NCBI GenBank assembly: GCA_049670505.1
Contig: JBATTK010000154.1
Location: 41,806 to 105,805, forward strand
Origin: JBATTK01 sp049670505
GTDB lineage: Bacteria > Bacteroidota > Bacteroidia > Flavobacteriales > Flavobacteriaceae
Direction: 5' to 3'
DNA: 64,000 bases
Position 1 is the first letter of the stretch; the number at the start of each line of letters is the position of its first letter. Shown here one piece after another: positions 25,956 to 35,800 of the stretch. The notes under the pieces are model-generated. The model did no database searches and was not told where the DNA came from. It was given only the letters and a program-made list of their open reading frames with translations. The position numbers were made by a program, and so were the translations under genes.

Positions 25956-26200
25956 AGAGACTGTTTTGAAATGTGTGATTGGAATTTATATAGGTACTTT
26001 TTGATGCCATTTTAGGCGTCCGCCAGCTGGTGAACTAGCATAGCCGCTTGTGCTGAGCCTGTCGAAGTATAGCTACGATATAAATTTTAACAGGGCCGAA
26101 AGAAAAGGCCAACGATTTGGCCTTTGAAAGAGAAGCCAGCTGGCGCGTTGGCCGCAAAAAGGGGCATAAAAAATAATCGACATATTTCAAAACAGTCTCT
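25956..26200. mobile_element. MITE-like inverted-repeat element, 245 bases
   Basis: The ends are inverted copies of AGAGACTGTTTTGAAATRTG (19 of 20 match). Inside, a second imperfect inverted repeat (ATGCC... to CCAGCTGG on the left, its mirror on the right) makes the whole element fold into a long hairpin. The bases TAA flank both GAGACTG ends, a possible 3-bp target duplication. It has no coding frame, so it would need an outside transposase. A lone end of the same type is at 45579, and a second element of similar design is at 41761. It fills most of the 506-base gap between the bioF promoter and the M61 gene; no gene was seen in the remaining bases to 26414. Confidence 0.75.
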
Positions 26201-26414
26201 AAAATACCCCGCTACGTTTTGTGGGTAATTTTTTACTGTTTTTAAGGGAGTATATGCCGTACCGCTAGAGACGCCTTATGGAGATGTTCGTAGGAAAATA
26301 ATTGTGTGGCAATCCTACTCATTTGGTATAGCATTTTTCAAAAAAAGCGCTAAGCATCTAAACGTATTCTATCCTAATTTTAAATGGTATATTCGTTCCT
26401 ATAATCATTTTGTA

Positions 26415-28223
26415 ATGAAACCTATACTTTCCCTGGCCATTCTTTTTATCTATGGTTCTACTGTCATTGCACAGACCAATTCTTATGAGATTTCCTTTGA
26501 CAATGCCGTACACCATGAGGCCGTCATAAAAGCAGCTTTTCCCCGTATTGACACGGATACCATTTCGTTTCGGATGAGCCGTACATCGCCCGGGCGTTAT
26601 GCGCTTCATGAGTTTGCTAAAAATGTATATGGGTTTAAGGCCACGGACAGCAGGGGAAATATGCTAAAAGTATATAGGCCCAATCCTTATCAATGGGACG
26701 TAACGGGGCATGACGGTACCGTACATATCAGTTATACATTATTTGCCAATCGTGGAGGGGGCACCTATTCCCAAGTAGATGAAACCCATGCCCATTTGAA
26801 TATCCCAGCAACATTTATGTTTTCACCATCGCTAAAGGAACGAGAAATCAAGGTTACTTTTAATGTACGGGAAGATCTAAATTGGAAGGTAGCCACACAG
26901 TTAAAGCAGGTCTCCGGAAATACGTATTCCGCACCTAACCTCCACTATTTTATGGATAGCCCAACAGAAATTAGCGATTATGGCCTTCGAGAATTTGAGG
27001 TGACCTCCAATGCTACAACATATACGATCCAATTTGTACTGCATCACAAGGGTTCGGCGGAAGAACTGGACACCTATTTTGAACAGGTAAAAAAAATAGT
27101 GCTGTCAGAAATGGAGGTCTATAAGGAATTGCCCAATTTTGATTATGGTACTTATACCTTTTTGGCCTGTTATATTCCGAATGCCTCCGGCGATGGCATG
27201 GAGCACAGAAACTCTACCATACTTACAAGCACTAGAAGCTTGGCAGAGGGAGGTATGGAACGAAACATAGGTACGGTTTCCCATGAATTTTTTCATGCGT
27301 GGAACGTGGAGCGCATCCGTCCAAAGTCTTTGGAACCCTTTGATTATACCGCAACCAATATGAGCGGGGAGCTCTGGTTTGCGGAAGGCTTTACCAGCTA
27401 CTATACCAATCTTATCCTATGCAGAACGGGTATTATCTCACCAGAGCAGTATGTAGAAGGACTTACAGGAACATTCAACTACGTATGGAATTCACCGGCC
27501 AGGCAGTTTTTTAATCCTATAGAGATGAGTTATCAGGCGCCTTTTGTTGATGCCGCTACCGCTGTAGATCCTGTAAATAGGGAGAATACCTTTATTTCCT
27601 ATTATTCGTATGGTAGTGTTTTGGGGCTGGCCCTGGATCTATCGCTACGACAAAAAAATCTGAATCTGGATGATTTTATGAAATTGGTTTGGCAGACCTA
27701 TGGAAAAAAAGAAAATCCATATACCGTGCAAAATCTACATGAATCCCTAAATGCATATGCGGGAAAAGCCTTTGGTGATAATTTTTTCAACAACTATATA
27801 TATAAAAGCAGGATGCCCGATTATACGTCGCTCTTTAATTCGGTCGGAATTGTGCTGAAACAAGATAAAGACAGCCCCCATTTTGGCGCAGACGTTGCTA
27901 TCAAAAACGATGGAACAGGCGTAATTAAAAGAAATACCCAAATGGGAAGTCCGGCTTATATTGCCGGTCTGGGCAAAGGAGATTGTATGACCACTATCAA
28001 TAATACTCCTTTTACCGTAGCGCAGCCTTTTAGCGAGCATATGGACCAATTTAAGGTAGGGGACACGTTACAAGTTCATTTTAATCGATTTGAAGAACAA
28101 AGAACTACTTCGGTAATTTTGGAACCAGACCCTAGCTATATGATCTTCCTTATGGAAAAAGAAGGCTCCGATCCTTCCCAGGAAATGCTACAACGGAGAA
28201 AGGCTTGGCTTAAAATGAAGTAA
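26415..28223 (+). CDS. M61-family metallopeptidase with PDZ domain
   Basis: 602 residues from the ATG at 26415, where a signal peptide starts (MKPILSLAILFIYGSTVIAQ). An N-terminal beta domain precedes the zinc motif HEFFHAWN near residue 290, with the third ligand in WFAEGFTSYY. A C-terminal PDZ domain lies at about 500-590 (GSPAYIAGLGKGDCMTTIN). M61 enzymes such as glycyl aminopeptidase clip N-terminal Gly or Ala; this one acts outside the cytoplasm. The GNAT gene begins at the next base after the stop. Confidence 0.92.
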   Translation: MKPILSLAILFIYGSTVIAQTNSYEISFDNAVHHEAVIKAAFPRIDTDTISFRMSRTSPGRYALHEFAKNVYGFKATDSRGNMLKVYRPNPYQWDVTGHDGTVHISYTLFANRGGGTYSQVDETHAHLNIPATFMFSPSLKEREIKVTFNVREDLNWKVATQLKQVSGNTYSAPNLHYFMDSPTEISDYGLREFEVTSNATTYTIQFVLHHKGSAEELDTYFEQVKKIVLSEMEVYKELPNFDYGTYTFLACYIPNASGDGMEHRNSTILTSTRSLAEGGMERNIGTVSHEFFHAWNVERIRPKSLEPFDYTATNMSGELWFAEGFTSYYTNLILCRTGIISPEQYVEGLTGTFNYVWNSPARQFFNPIEMSYQAPFVDAATAVDPVNRENTFISYYSYGSVLGLALDLSLRQKNLNLDDFMKLVWQTYGKKENPYTVQNLHESLNAYAGKAFGDNFFNNYIYKSRMPDYTSLFNSVGIVLKQDKDSPHFGADVAIKNDGTGVIKRNTQMGSPAYIAGLGKGDCMTTINNTPFTVAQPFSEHMDQFKVGDTLQVHFNRFEEQRTTSVILEPDPSYMIFLMEKEGSDPSQEMLQRRKAWLKMK

Positions 28224-28763
28224 ATGGATTTATATTTTGGTCCTGTACGTTTAAATGAAGAATTGGAAGGCATTCTTCAACTCCAAAAAAGGAATTTTCC
28301 CCATGGTTTATCCTTGGAGGAAAAACAAAAAGAGGGTTTTGTAACCGTTTCGCATACTTTGGAACTATTACAACGGATGAACAGCAGTTGCCCGCATATC
28401 ATTGCGAAGGATGGGGACCAAGTGGTGGGATATGTGCTATGCATGCACCCAAAATTTGCAAACGAAATCCCTATTCTACGACCCATGTTCCAAGAAATTG
28501 ATACCATACGACCAAAAAAAGAACGGTATATAATTATGGGACAGGTCTGTATTGACAAAGACTATAGAAAACGAGGTATTTTCAGAAAGTTATACGAAAC
28601 AATGATGCATGCCATTGAGCCGGAATTCCATAGTATTATCACCGAAGTGGACGTAGCGAATACCCGTTCCCTACAGGCGCATTATGCCGTAGGTTTTAAG
28701 AACCTAAAGAAGTATCTTTCCGAGGGACAGGAATGGTGCCTGCTTATTTTGAATGGGATCTAA
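28224..28763 (+). CDS. GNAT N-acetyltransferase
   Basis: 179 residues. The acetyl-CoA loop is IDKDYRKRGIFRKLYETMM and the final strands are ITEVDVANTRSLQAHYAVGFK, both standard for GNAT enzymes. The acceptor is not known. It is directly joined to the M61 peptidase gene with no spacing, so translation is coupled. Confidence 0.85.
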   Translation: MDLYFGPVRLNEELEGILQLQKRNFPHGLSLEEKQKEGFVTVSHTLELLQRMNSSCPHIIAKDGDQVVGYVLCMHPKFANEIPILRPMFQEIDTIRPKKERYIIMGQVCIDKDYRKRGIFRKLYETMMHAIEPEFHSIITEVDVANTRSLQAHYAVGFKNLKKYLSEGQEWCLLILNGI

Positions 28764-28790
28764 TAAAAAAAGCCATACTGCGTATGGCTT
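28764..28790 (-). terminator. Terminator of the atpDC unit
   Basis: AAGCCATAC and GTATGGCTT form a 9-bp stem with loop TGC. On the minus strand the stem is followed by a run of T, so it terminates atpC; it may also slow transcription from the GNAT gene. Confidence 0.8.
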
Positions 28791-28816
28791 ATATGTTATC
28801 TAAAAATATGATTTGA

Positions 28817-29095
28817 CTAGTCCGCCAAAACAATCACTTTGTTATCCTTCATCTCAACGGTACCGCTACTGATCGCCAAAACAGTCTTTCCTTTGGAATC
28901 CTTGGAAAACTTATTTTCATAGTCTTCATCTATATTGAGGTCCCCATCTATCTTTACATTACCTTCCTGTAATAATGAAACTATAGGGGCGTGATTGGAT
29001 AGCATTTGAAATTCACCATCAACACCGGGCACAGTTACAGAAGTGACCTCTCCGGCAAATAAAGTGGCTTCTGGCGATACAATTTCTAAGTACAT
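28817..29095 (-). CDS. atpC: F1 ATP synthase epsilon subunit (short form)
   Basis: 92 residues: MYLEIVSPEATLFAGEVTSV and VPGVDGEFQMLSNHAPIVSLL make the beta-sandwich that couples to the c-ring. The C-terminal two-helix inhibitory domain of longer (about 135-residue) epsilon subunits is absent; this is usual for Bacteroidota. Encoded with atpD, apart from the other ATP synthase genes. Confidence 0.93.
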   Translation of the reverse strand: MYLEIVSPEATLFAGEVTSVTVPGVDGEFQMLSNHAPIVSLLQEGNVKIDGDLNIDEDYENKFSKDSKGKTVLAISSGTVEMKDNKVIVLAD

Positions 29096-29168
29096 ATTTT
29101 TTTAGTTAGCAATTGGCAGTAAGCAGCTAGTAGTAACCGAATACCGAAAGCTGAGTACTGAAAATTTA

Positions 29169-30677
29169 TTACGCTTCGGCAAGCATTTTCTCCCCTGCTT
29201 CTATAGCTTCCTCTATAGTTCCTTTAAGGTTAAAGGCAGATTCCGGAAAATGGTCCAATTCCCCATCCATGATCATGTTGAACCCTTTTATAGTATCCTT
29301 AATGTCTACCAGCACTCCCTTTAATCCTGTAAACTGCTCCGCAACATGAAAAGGTTGTGACAGGAAACGTTGCACCCGTCTTGCCCTACCTACGGCCAGT
29401 TTATCCTCTTCGGACAATTCTTCCATACCTAATATGGCAATAATATCCTGTAATTCCTTATAGCGTTGTAATAACTCTTTTACGCGTTGTGCACAATCGT
29501 AATGTTCATTACCCAAGATATCCGCAGTTAGGATCCTAGAGGTAGAATCCAATGGATCCACCGCAGGATAGATACCTAATTCCGCAATCTTTCTAGATAG
29601 TACGGTAGTTGCATCCAAGTGGGCAAACGTGGTTGCCGGCGCTGGATCCGTTAAATCATCCGCAGGTACGTAAACCGCCTGTACCGATGTAATGGAACCT
29701 CTTTTGGTAGAAGTAATACGCTCTTGCATGGTACCCATCTCCGTAGCCAAGGTAGGCTGATAACCCACCGCGGAAGGCATACGACCCAAAAGGGCCGATA
29801 CTTCCGATCCTGCTTGTGTAAAACGGAAGATATTATCTACGAAGAACAACACATCCTTGCCTTGACCATCCCCCGCCCCATCACGGAAATACTCCGCTAT
29901 GGTCAATCCGGAAAGTGCCACACGGGCACGGGCTCCGGGAGGTTCGTTCATTTGTCCGAAAACAAAGGTAGCTTTAGATTCCTTCATCGCCTTCTTATCT
30001 ACTTTGGATAAGTCCCATCCGCCTTCTTCCATAGAATGTAAAAAGTCGTCCCCATATTTTATGATTCCGGATTCCAACATCTCACGAAGCAAATCATTTC
30101 CCTCACGGGTACGTTCCCCAACACCGGCAAAAACAGAAAGTCCACCATGTCCCTTGGCAATATTGTTGATCAATTCTTGGATCAATACAGTTTTTCCAAC
30201 ACCGGCACCTCCGAACAATCCAATTTTACCTCCTTTAGCGTAAGGTTCTATTAGATCGATTACTTTGATTCCGGTATACAAAACCTCTGTTGAGGTAGAT
30301 AAATCTTCAAACTTTGGAGCCTCCCTATGAATGGGCAGCCCTTCTTTTCCGGCTTTTGGCAAATTTCCAAGACCGTCTATAGCATCCCCGATCACGTTGA
30401 ACAAACGTCCGTAAACATCATCGCCAATGGGCATCTGTATGGCACTCCCGGTAGAAACCGCTTCTACTCCCCTGCTCATCCCATCGGTAGAGTCCATAGA
30501 AATAGTCCTAACGGTATTCTCACCAACATGCGACTGTACTTCCAAAACCAATATGGAGCCATCTTCTTTGGTAATTTCCAATGAATCATAAATTTTGGGA
30601 AGGTCCGTTCCGGATTGGAATTCAACATCGATTACCGGTCCGATAATTTGAGAAACTTTACCTGTAGCTTTGGCCAT
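29169..30677 (-). CDS. atpD: F1 ATP synthase beta subunit
   Basis: Catalytic subunit, 502 residues. P-loop GGAGVGKT (156-163), the catalytic Glu in GVGERTREGNDL, FVDNIFRFTQAGSEVSALLGRMPSAVGYQPTLATE region, and the C-terminal domain to the last residue. It has its own upstream box at 30760 and is followed by atpC after 73 bases. Confidence 0.98.
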   Translation of the reverse strand: MAKATGKVSQIIGPVIDVEFQSGTDLPKIYDSLEITKEDGSILVLEVQSHVGENTVRTISMDSTDGMSRGVEAVSTGSAIQMPIGDDVYGRLFNVIGDAIDGLGNLPKAGKEGLPIHREAPKFEDLSTSTEVLYTGIKVIDLIEPYAKGGKIGLFGGAGVGKTVLIQELINNIAKGHGGLSVFAGVGERTREGNDLLREMLESGIIKYGDDFLHSMEEGGWDLSKVDKKAMKESKATFVFGQMNEPPGARARVALSGLTIAEYFRDGAGDGQGKDVLFFVDNIFRFTQAGSEVSALLGRMPSAVGYQPTLATEMGTMQERITSTKRGSITSVQAVYVPADDLTDPAPATTFAHLDATTVLSRKIAELGIYPAVDPLDSTSRILTADILGNEHYDCAQRVKELLQRYKELQDIIAILGMEELSEEDKLAVGRARRVQRFLSQPFHVAEQFTGLKGVLVDIKDTIKGFNMIMDGELDHFPESAFNLKGTIEEAIEAGEKMLAEA

Positions 30678-30759
30678 TACGCTTATATATTTTAAAGATT
30701 ATAGCATTTTTGAAAGTACGACCCCCAATAATGTGCTATGGAGCTCGTTTTTCCGGCTG

Positions 30760-30767
30760 CAAAGATA
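30760..30767 (-). promoter_or_regulatory. -7 promoter box of atpD
   Basis: Minus-strand TATCTTTG, exact TAnnTTTG, followed by CAGCC. It gives a leader of about 75 bases. Confidence 0.55.
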
Positions 30768-30813
30768 TGTTTTTACATTTTAAATAGGAATTGTTTTTTC
30801 TTTTTTTTCCAAT

Positions 30814-30843
30814 AAAAAGGGCGCTGTATACAGCGCCCTTTTT
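30814..30843 (-). terminator. Strong terminator after the TonB receptor gene
   Basis: AAAAAGGGCGCTG and CAGCGCCCTTTTT pair perfectly over 13 bp around a TATA loop. A-run and T-run on both sides make it bidirectional. It separates the receptor gene, which ends at 30864, from the atpD promoter. Confidence 0.9.
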
Positions 30844-30863
30844 ATTTTTAAATGGTGTGGCTG

Positions 30864-33623
30864 TTAAGGATTTATCGTCCAGGAAACGTAATATATAGAA
30901 CCTACAAGTCCGGTACCGACCGCTGTAAAGTATTCGTCCCCCAAAATATTGGAACCGCCTATTTTGAACACCGATTTAATCTCTGGTACCGCATAATTAA
31001 ACTGTAGATCAAATACGGTATATGCAGGCACATCGCCATCGGCAAAATTAGCTTGCCAAAAAAAGCTGTCGCTCCATCTGTAGTTTAAGTTAAATCCAAA
31101 ATTCTCAAACAATGCCGTATTACCAAAAGAGGCCTTTACCTTGTGTTGTGGTGTATTGAATCCAGGTCTAAAATCGGGATCGGAAGCCTCGTCAAAATCA
31201 AAATCCGCATAGGTATAATTGACTCCCAAATCAAAATTACCCAAGATTTTTGTATCTACCCCGACAGTAGCCCCAAAGGAGTTGACTTCGGCCGTTGAAT
31301 TGGTGTATGCCTGAAACTCCTGCGTATCACCATTTCTAATTTCATTGCCTGCCAGCTGTAAGTCCGTGATATTTTTGGAAAACGGGACTATAACCCGCTC
31401 CGTTGCGATAAAATCATCGAAAGTGTTATAATAACCACTTATATCCAACGTAATTTTACCGACCTGCCCCCTATACCCAACTTCATAGGCGGTAACCTGC
31501 TCAGGTTGTACCAAACCAGGGTTACTAACAACTAGCAGATCCGTATCCGAGAAATTTGAGTTCGCAAAATTTGCTACCGAACTTGATGAAAATGAAGTTG
31601 CGTACGCATCGCCCGGGACAAAAAGCTGCGAGTTACCTGTATTGTTATTGGTCACGGAGAATGTTCTTTTTTCCAGATTATCAGGTGCAGAACCCACCAA
31701 GATAAAGCTTCCAGAATCTAGACCGATAAATAAGTCCTGCGTAGTAGGGTTCCTAAAACCAGTTTGAAAAGATGCTCTAAGGTTATGGTTCCTATTCTCC
31801 CCTAGGGTATAGCTCAAGGATGCCCTTGGCGAGAAAAAACCGTCAAAAAATTCATTTTTATCATACCGCACGGAACCGGTGAATTTTAGTCTTTCATCTA
31901 AAAACTGTTTTTGAATTTGTGTATACAACCCAAATTCGTTGTAGGGTATAGGGCCATCCAAATCGGTAAAAATAGTGCCTTGGGAGTCCAGCACATACTC
32001 CCTAAAAGAGCCTCCTATTTGAATATCCGCAAAATCCTTGGTCAGATAGCTAAAATTATAGTTGGCATCTATGTGGTGTAATTTGGTGTTGTCAATAAAT
32101 CTAGAGCCCCTGGTTAAATCCCCATCTGAAATAACGGACTCGAACGCATTTTGAAATTCCGGGGTACCTGGCAAAAACCTTCCTGTATCGGCAACCTGTC
32201 TGGCAACTGCATGGGCCGTGGCATCATCCAACGGCACCCCGGTTCCCACACCGAGTTTTGCACCCGCAAAAGTTTGTACATACTCTCCAAACCATTGCGC
32301 ATTTGATTTCCATCTGTTGTTAACGTTAAGACCCGTAAATCTTAAATCATAGGAATCCCCAGCATTTTCAGAGGTAATATAACCCCGTACAAAGAAATTA
32401 TCATTTTTGAATTCCAGTTTGTGTTGCTGTAGTATGAAATTATCTATATAGTACCTGCTGGCTCCTTGAAAAATGGTTGAACCCCTGCCTACTCTACCAT
32501 TATAAATAATCTCAAAATCATCTGCAAAAGGTCTATAGTGAATAGCTGCATCGAATTTTACACTTTGTGCGCCGTAATCGGTTAAAGCGGTTTCATTATA
32601 ACCAGTTCTTGAAACCTGCGCCGAACCCAAAACCCCTGAAGGAAAACCTGCACTAGCATCAAAATCTATAAATGCGGACGCTTCGTCCCCAAGTACATTT
32701 AAACCGTCATATCCAGGGTTTACCCTTGTAGCTCCCGGATTATTTATATCGTTTTCCGCGACCGCAAACCAATCTGTACCTTCCATGTACGAGAAATTGG
32801 CTTTAACCGCCAACTTATCGTTGAAGGCATGCGCAGCCCTTATCCCAATATCATAATACCCATTGTCCCCTGCCGCATCCTGCGAAGTAATACCGGTTTT
32901 GGCATAGAAACTTATTCCTTGGAAGTCAAAAGGACTTTTACTTCTCATAAAAAGAATTCCATTAAAGGCATTTGCCCCATATAAGGCGGATGATGCTCCT
33001 GGCAAGATTTCAACACTTTGTACATCCAATTCATTCATACCCACTAAATTTCCTAAAGCAAAATTCAATGCCGGGGAGGAGTTATCCATACCATCTACCA
33101 GTTGTACAAATCTAGAATTATCAATAGCCGCAAAACCTCTTGTGTTCAAAGATTGAAAGGTTAAACTACTGGTATTGATATCTACACCTTTCAAATTTTC
33201 CAATCCCCCATAAAAGGAGGCAGCGGTTGTATTCTTAATTTCCTTCAACCCAAAACGCTCCACGGAAACCGGGGATTCAAAAATACGCTCCGGGGTCCTG
33301 GATGCCGATATTACAATCTCGTCCAGCAAGGTCTGAGTTTCCGAAATGACAATGGATAAGGTTTGATTATTGGACGTTACTTCCGCCGTGGCATCCGAAA
33401 ATCCAATACTCGTGATTTTTAATTGGAAAGGGGGGACTTCCGATGTTTGTAAGGTAAAGTTACCATCAAAATCCGCTACCGTACCTACCGCCTTTCCAAC
33501 AATTACAACATTGGCCCCGGGTACAGGTTGATTATTCTGATCAACTACTTTTCCATTGACCGTTGTTTGCGAAAATGCGGTCATCCCGAACATTAGGAAG
33601 CATAAAAATGATATTGTTCTCAT
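30864..33623 (-). CDS. TonB-dependent receptor with CarboxypepD-like domain
   Basis: 919 residues. Signal peptide (MRTISFLCFLMFGMTAFSQ), then a carboxypeptidase-like domain (VNGKVVDQNNQPVPGANVVI), a TonB-box-like LDEIVISASRTPERIFESPV, the plug with SVEILPGASSALYGANAFNG, and a large barrel. No SusD, lipoprotein or enzyme gene is attached; it is flanked by terminators and probably transcribed alone. The ligand cannot be told. The C-terminus ends SWTINP rather than in an aromatic residue, slightly unusual. Confidence 0.92.
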   Translation of the reverse strand: MRTISFLCFLMFGMTAFSQTTVNGKVVDQNNQPVPGANVVIVGKAVGTVADFDGNFTLQTSEVPPFQLKITSIGFSDATAEVTSNNQTLSIVISETQTLLDEIVISASRTPERIFESPVSVERFGLKEIKNTTAASFYGGLENLKGVDINTSSLTFQSLNTRGFAAIDNSRFVQLVDGMDNSSPALNFALGNLVGMNELDVQSVEILPGASSALYGANAFNGILFMRSKSPFDFQGISFYAKTGITSQDAAGDNGYYDIGIRAAHAFNDKLAVKANFSYMEGTDWFAVAENDINNPGATRVNPGYDGLNVLGDEASAFIDFDASAGFPSGVLGSAQVSRTGYNETALTDYGAQSVKFDAAIHYRPFADDFEIIYNGRVGRGSTIFQGASRYYIDNFILQQHKLEFKNDNFFVRGYITSENAGDSYDLRFTGLNVNNRWKSNAQWFGEYVQTFAGAKLGVGTGVPLDDATAHAVARQVADTGRFLPGTPEFQNAFESVISDGDLTRGSRFIDNTKLHHIDANYNFSYLTKDFADIQIGGSFREYVLDSQGTIFTDLDGPIPYNEFGLYTQIQKQFLDERLKFTGSVRYDKNEFFDGFFSPRASLSYTLGENRNHNLRASFQTGFRNPTTQDLFIGLDSGSFILVGSAPDNLEKRTFSVTNNNTGNSQLFVPGDAYATSFSSSSVANFANSNFSDTDLLVVSNPGLVQPEQVTAYEVGYRGQVGKITLDISGYYNTFDDFIATERVIVPFSKNITDLQLAGNEIRNGDTQEFQAYTNSTAEVNSFGATVGVDTKILGNFDLGVNYTYADFDFDEASDPDFRPGFNTPQHKVKASFGNTALFENFGFNLNYRWSDSFFWQANFADGDVPAYTVFDLQFNYAVPEIKSVFKIGGSNILGDEYFTAVGTGLVGSIYYVSWTINP

Positions 33624-33652
33624 GTTAATTCTGAGTTAAATTAGTTTGACGG

Positions 33653-33660
33653 CCAAGTTA
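33653..33660 (-). promoter_or_regulatory. Possible -7 box of the TonB receptor gene
   Basis: Minus-strand TAACTTGG, one mismatch to TAnnTTTG. A TTG lies 18 bases upstream (33679-33681), near the expected -33 spacing. Confidence 0.4.
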
Positions 33661-33762
33661 CATTTTTTTTTATTTCGACAATAGCAAAAAGAAAAAAATT
33701 ATGCATGCATAGTATTATTTTAGTAAAAAAAACCTTACTTAAATGGATTATTCTTAAAAATA

Positions 33763-33790
33763 CAAAAAAAGCCATGAATAAATTCATGGC
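33763..33790 (-). terminator. Terminator of glmS
   Basis: GCCATGAAT and ATTCATGGC pair over 9 bp; on the minus strand a run of seven T follows. It lies 33 bases after the glmS stop. Confidence 0.8.
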
Positions 33791-33822
33791 CTTTGTTAAT
33801 TATAAATATTGCTATTATCCTG

Positions 33823-35670
33823 TTATTCCACAGTAACGGACTTAGCTAAATTACGGGGTTGATCTACATTGCATCCCCTCATAACGGCAATGTGATAAGA
33901 TAGCAATTGCAAGGGTATTGTTGTTAGCAATGGTGTTAAGCTCTCCAAAGTTTCCGGCACTTCTATAACATGGTCCGCCAATGCCTTAACGCTTTTATCC
34001 CCCTCTGTAACCACGGCTATGATCTGACCTTTTCTAGATTTTATCTCCTGTACATTACTTACTACTTTTTCATAGTGCCCTTTTTTTGTTGCAATTACAA
34101 ATACCGGCATTTGCTCGTCTATAAGAGCGATCGGCCCATGCTTCATCTCCGCGGCCGGATATCCTTCGGCATGGATATAACTGATCTCTTTCAGTTTTAA
34201 TGCCCCTTCCAATGCTACGGGAAAATTATATCCCCTTCCCAGATATAGACAATTTGTGGAGTCCTTATAAATATCGGATATATGCTCTACCAAAGCATTG
34301 GATTCCAACGCCTGCTCCACCTTTGCCGGAATACTTTCCATTTCGGTCAAAAATTCATGGAATTTGGATTCCGAAAACACCCCTTTCTCTTTGGCCAATT
34401 TTAATGCGATTAAGGTAAGAACCGTTATTTGGGTGGTAAATGCCTTTGTTGACGCCACCCCTATTTCCGGACCAGCATGGGTATAGGCCCCCGCATTTGT
34501 TTCACGGGCAATGGAAGAACCTACCACATTACATACCCCGAATACAAAAGCCCCTCTTTCCTTGGCCAATTTTATGGCTGCCAGCGTATCCGCGGTTTCC
34601 CCGGATTGTGATATGGCTATCAATACGTCCTTGTCCGAAATGACCGGATTTCTATATCTGAATTCCGAAGCATATTCTACCTCAACGGGTATACGTGCCA
34701 AATCCTCAAAGATATACTCGGCTACAAGTCCGGCATGCCATGAGGTTCCACAGGCCACTATGATAATCCTATCGGCTTTTAAGAATTTTTCGAGGTTCTG
34801 GTCAATTCCGGCCATACGTATGATTCCCTGATCGGCAAGTAAACGTCCACGATAGGTATCCAAAATAGCTCTGGGTTGTTCGTAAATTTCCTTGAGCATA
34901 AAATGGTCATAGCCCCCTTTTTCTATTTCCTCCAGATTCAACTGCAATTCCAAAATATTGGGATAGGTAATGGCATCGTCCTGTATTTTTCTAAGCTTTA
35001 TTTCCTTGCCTAGGCGAATAACGGCCATCTCTTCGTCTTCCAAATAAACCGCATTGTTGGTAAATTCTATAAATGGGGAAGCATCAGAGGCTACAAAGTA
35101 TTCATTCTCCCCTATTCCTATGGCCAAAGGGCTTCCCAACTTGGCAACCACGATTTCATCTGGCTTTTGCTTATCGAATAAGGCAATGGCATATGCGCCT
35201 ACTACCTGATTTAAGGCAATCTGGACCGCCTTGCCCAATTTTACGCCCTCGGTTTTCTTAACCTCCTCTATAAGGTTTACCAAAACTTCGGTATCGGTAT
35301 CCGATTTAAAAGTATATCCCCTTTTTGTCAACTCCTTTTTAATGGACTCATAGTTTTCTATAATACCATTATGGATGATGACCAAATCTCCGGAGTTGGA
35401 ATAATGCGGATGGGAATTAATATCATTGGGAACACCGTGGGTGGCCCATCTTGTATGGCCAATGCCCAGTTTCCCTTTCAAGGAAATACCTTGCTCCGCT
35501 TTACGTTTTAAATCCTCTACCTTGCCTTTGGTTTTGGACAGGTTGATGTTGTTTCCATCGAATAACGCAACCCCGGCACTGTCATACCCTCTGTATTCTA
35601 GTCGCTGTAATCCTTTTATAATGATAGGATAGGCTTCCCTGTGACCAATGTACCCAACAATTCCGCACAT
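33823..35670 (-). CDS. glmS: Glutamine-fructose-6-phosphate aminotransferase (isomerising)
   Basis: Makes glucosamine-6-phosphate for peptidoglycan and lipopolysaccharide; 615 residues. The glutaminase nucleophile Cys follows the start Met (MCGIVGYIG), with RLEYRGYDSAGVAL and TRWATHG. Two SIS sugar-isomerase domains span about 290-600 (ACGTSWHAGLVAEY, SQSGETADTLAAIK), and the end is DQPRNLAKSVTVE. No glmS ribozyme-like leader was recognised in the 130 bases upstream. Confidence 0.97.
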   Translation of the reverse strand: MCGIVGYIGHREAYPIIIKGLQRLEYRGYDSAGVALFDGNNINLSKTKGKVEDLKRKAEQGISLKGKLGIGHTRWATHGVPNDINSHPHYSNSGDLVIIHNGIIENYESIKKELTKRGYTFKSDTDTEVLVNLIEEVKKTEGVKLGKAVQIALNQVVGAYAIALFDKQKPDEIVVAKLGSPLAIGIGENEYFVASDASPFIEFTNNAVYLEDEEMAVIRLGKEIKLRKIQDDAITYPNILELQLNLEEIEKGGYDHFMLKEIYEQPRAILDTYRGRLLADQGIIRMAGIDQNLEKFLKADRIIIVACGTSWHAGLVAEYIFEDLARIPVEVEYASEFRYRNPVISDKDVLIAISQSGETADTLAAIKLAKERGAFVFGVCNVVGSSIARETNAGAYTHAGPEIGVASTKAFTTQITVLTLIALKLAKEKGVFSESKFHEFLTEMESIPAKVEQALESNALVEHISDIYKDSTNCLYLGRGYNFPVALEGALKLKEISYIHAEGYPAAEMKHGPIALIDEQMPVFVIATKKGHYEKVVSNVQEIKSRKGQIIAVVTEGDKSVKALADHVIEVPETLESLTPLLTTIPLQLLSYHIAVMRGCNVDQPRNLAKSVTVE

Positions 35671-35714
35671 AATTTACACTATTTTTAGGTTGGAAAATCT
35701 ATATTGTTATTTTG

Positions 35715-35722
35715 CAAATGTA
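35715..35722 (-). promoter_or_regulatory. -7 promoter box of glmS
   Basis: Minus-strand TACATTTG, exact TAnnTTTG, followed by CAAAA, 44 bases before the glmS ATG. Confidence 0.55.
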
Positions 35723-35800
35723 CAGGATGAAAGCGAAAACAGCTTAAGTTTAGTACATATAGTTAACGTAATACTTTACCCTGTGGTATGTAAAGCGAGG

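Noticed and set aside
35671..35800. glmS ribozyme leader
   Set aside because: The gap upstream of glmS holds an ordinary promoter box and no ribozyme-like core could be recognised.
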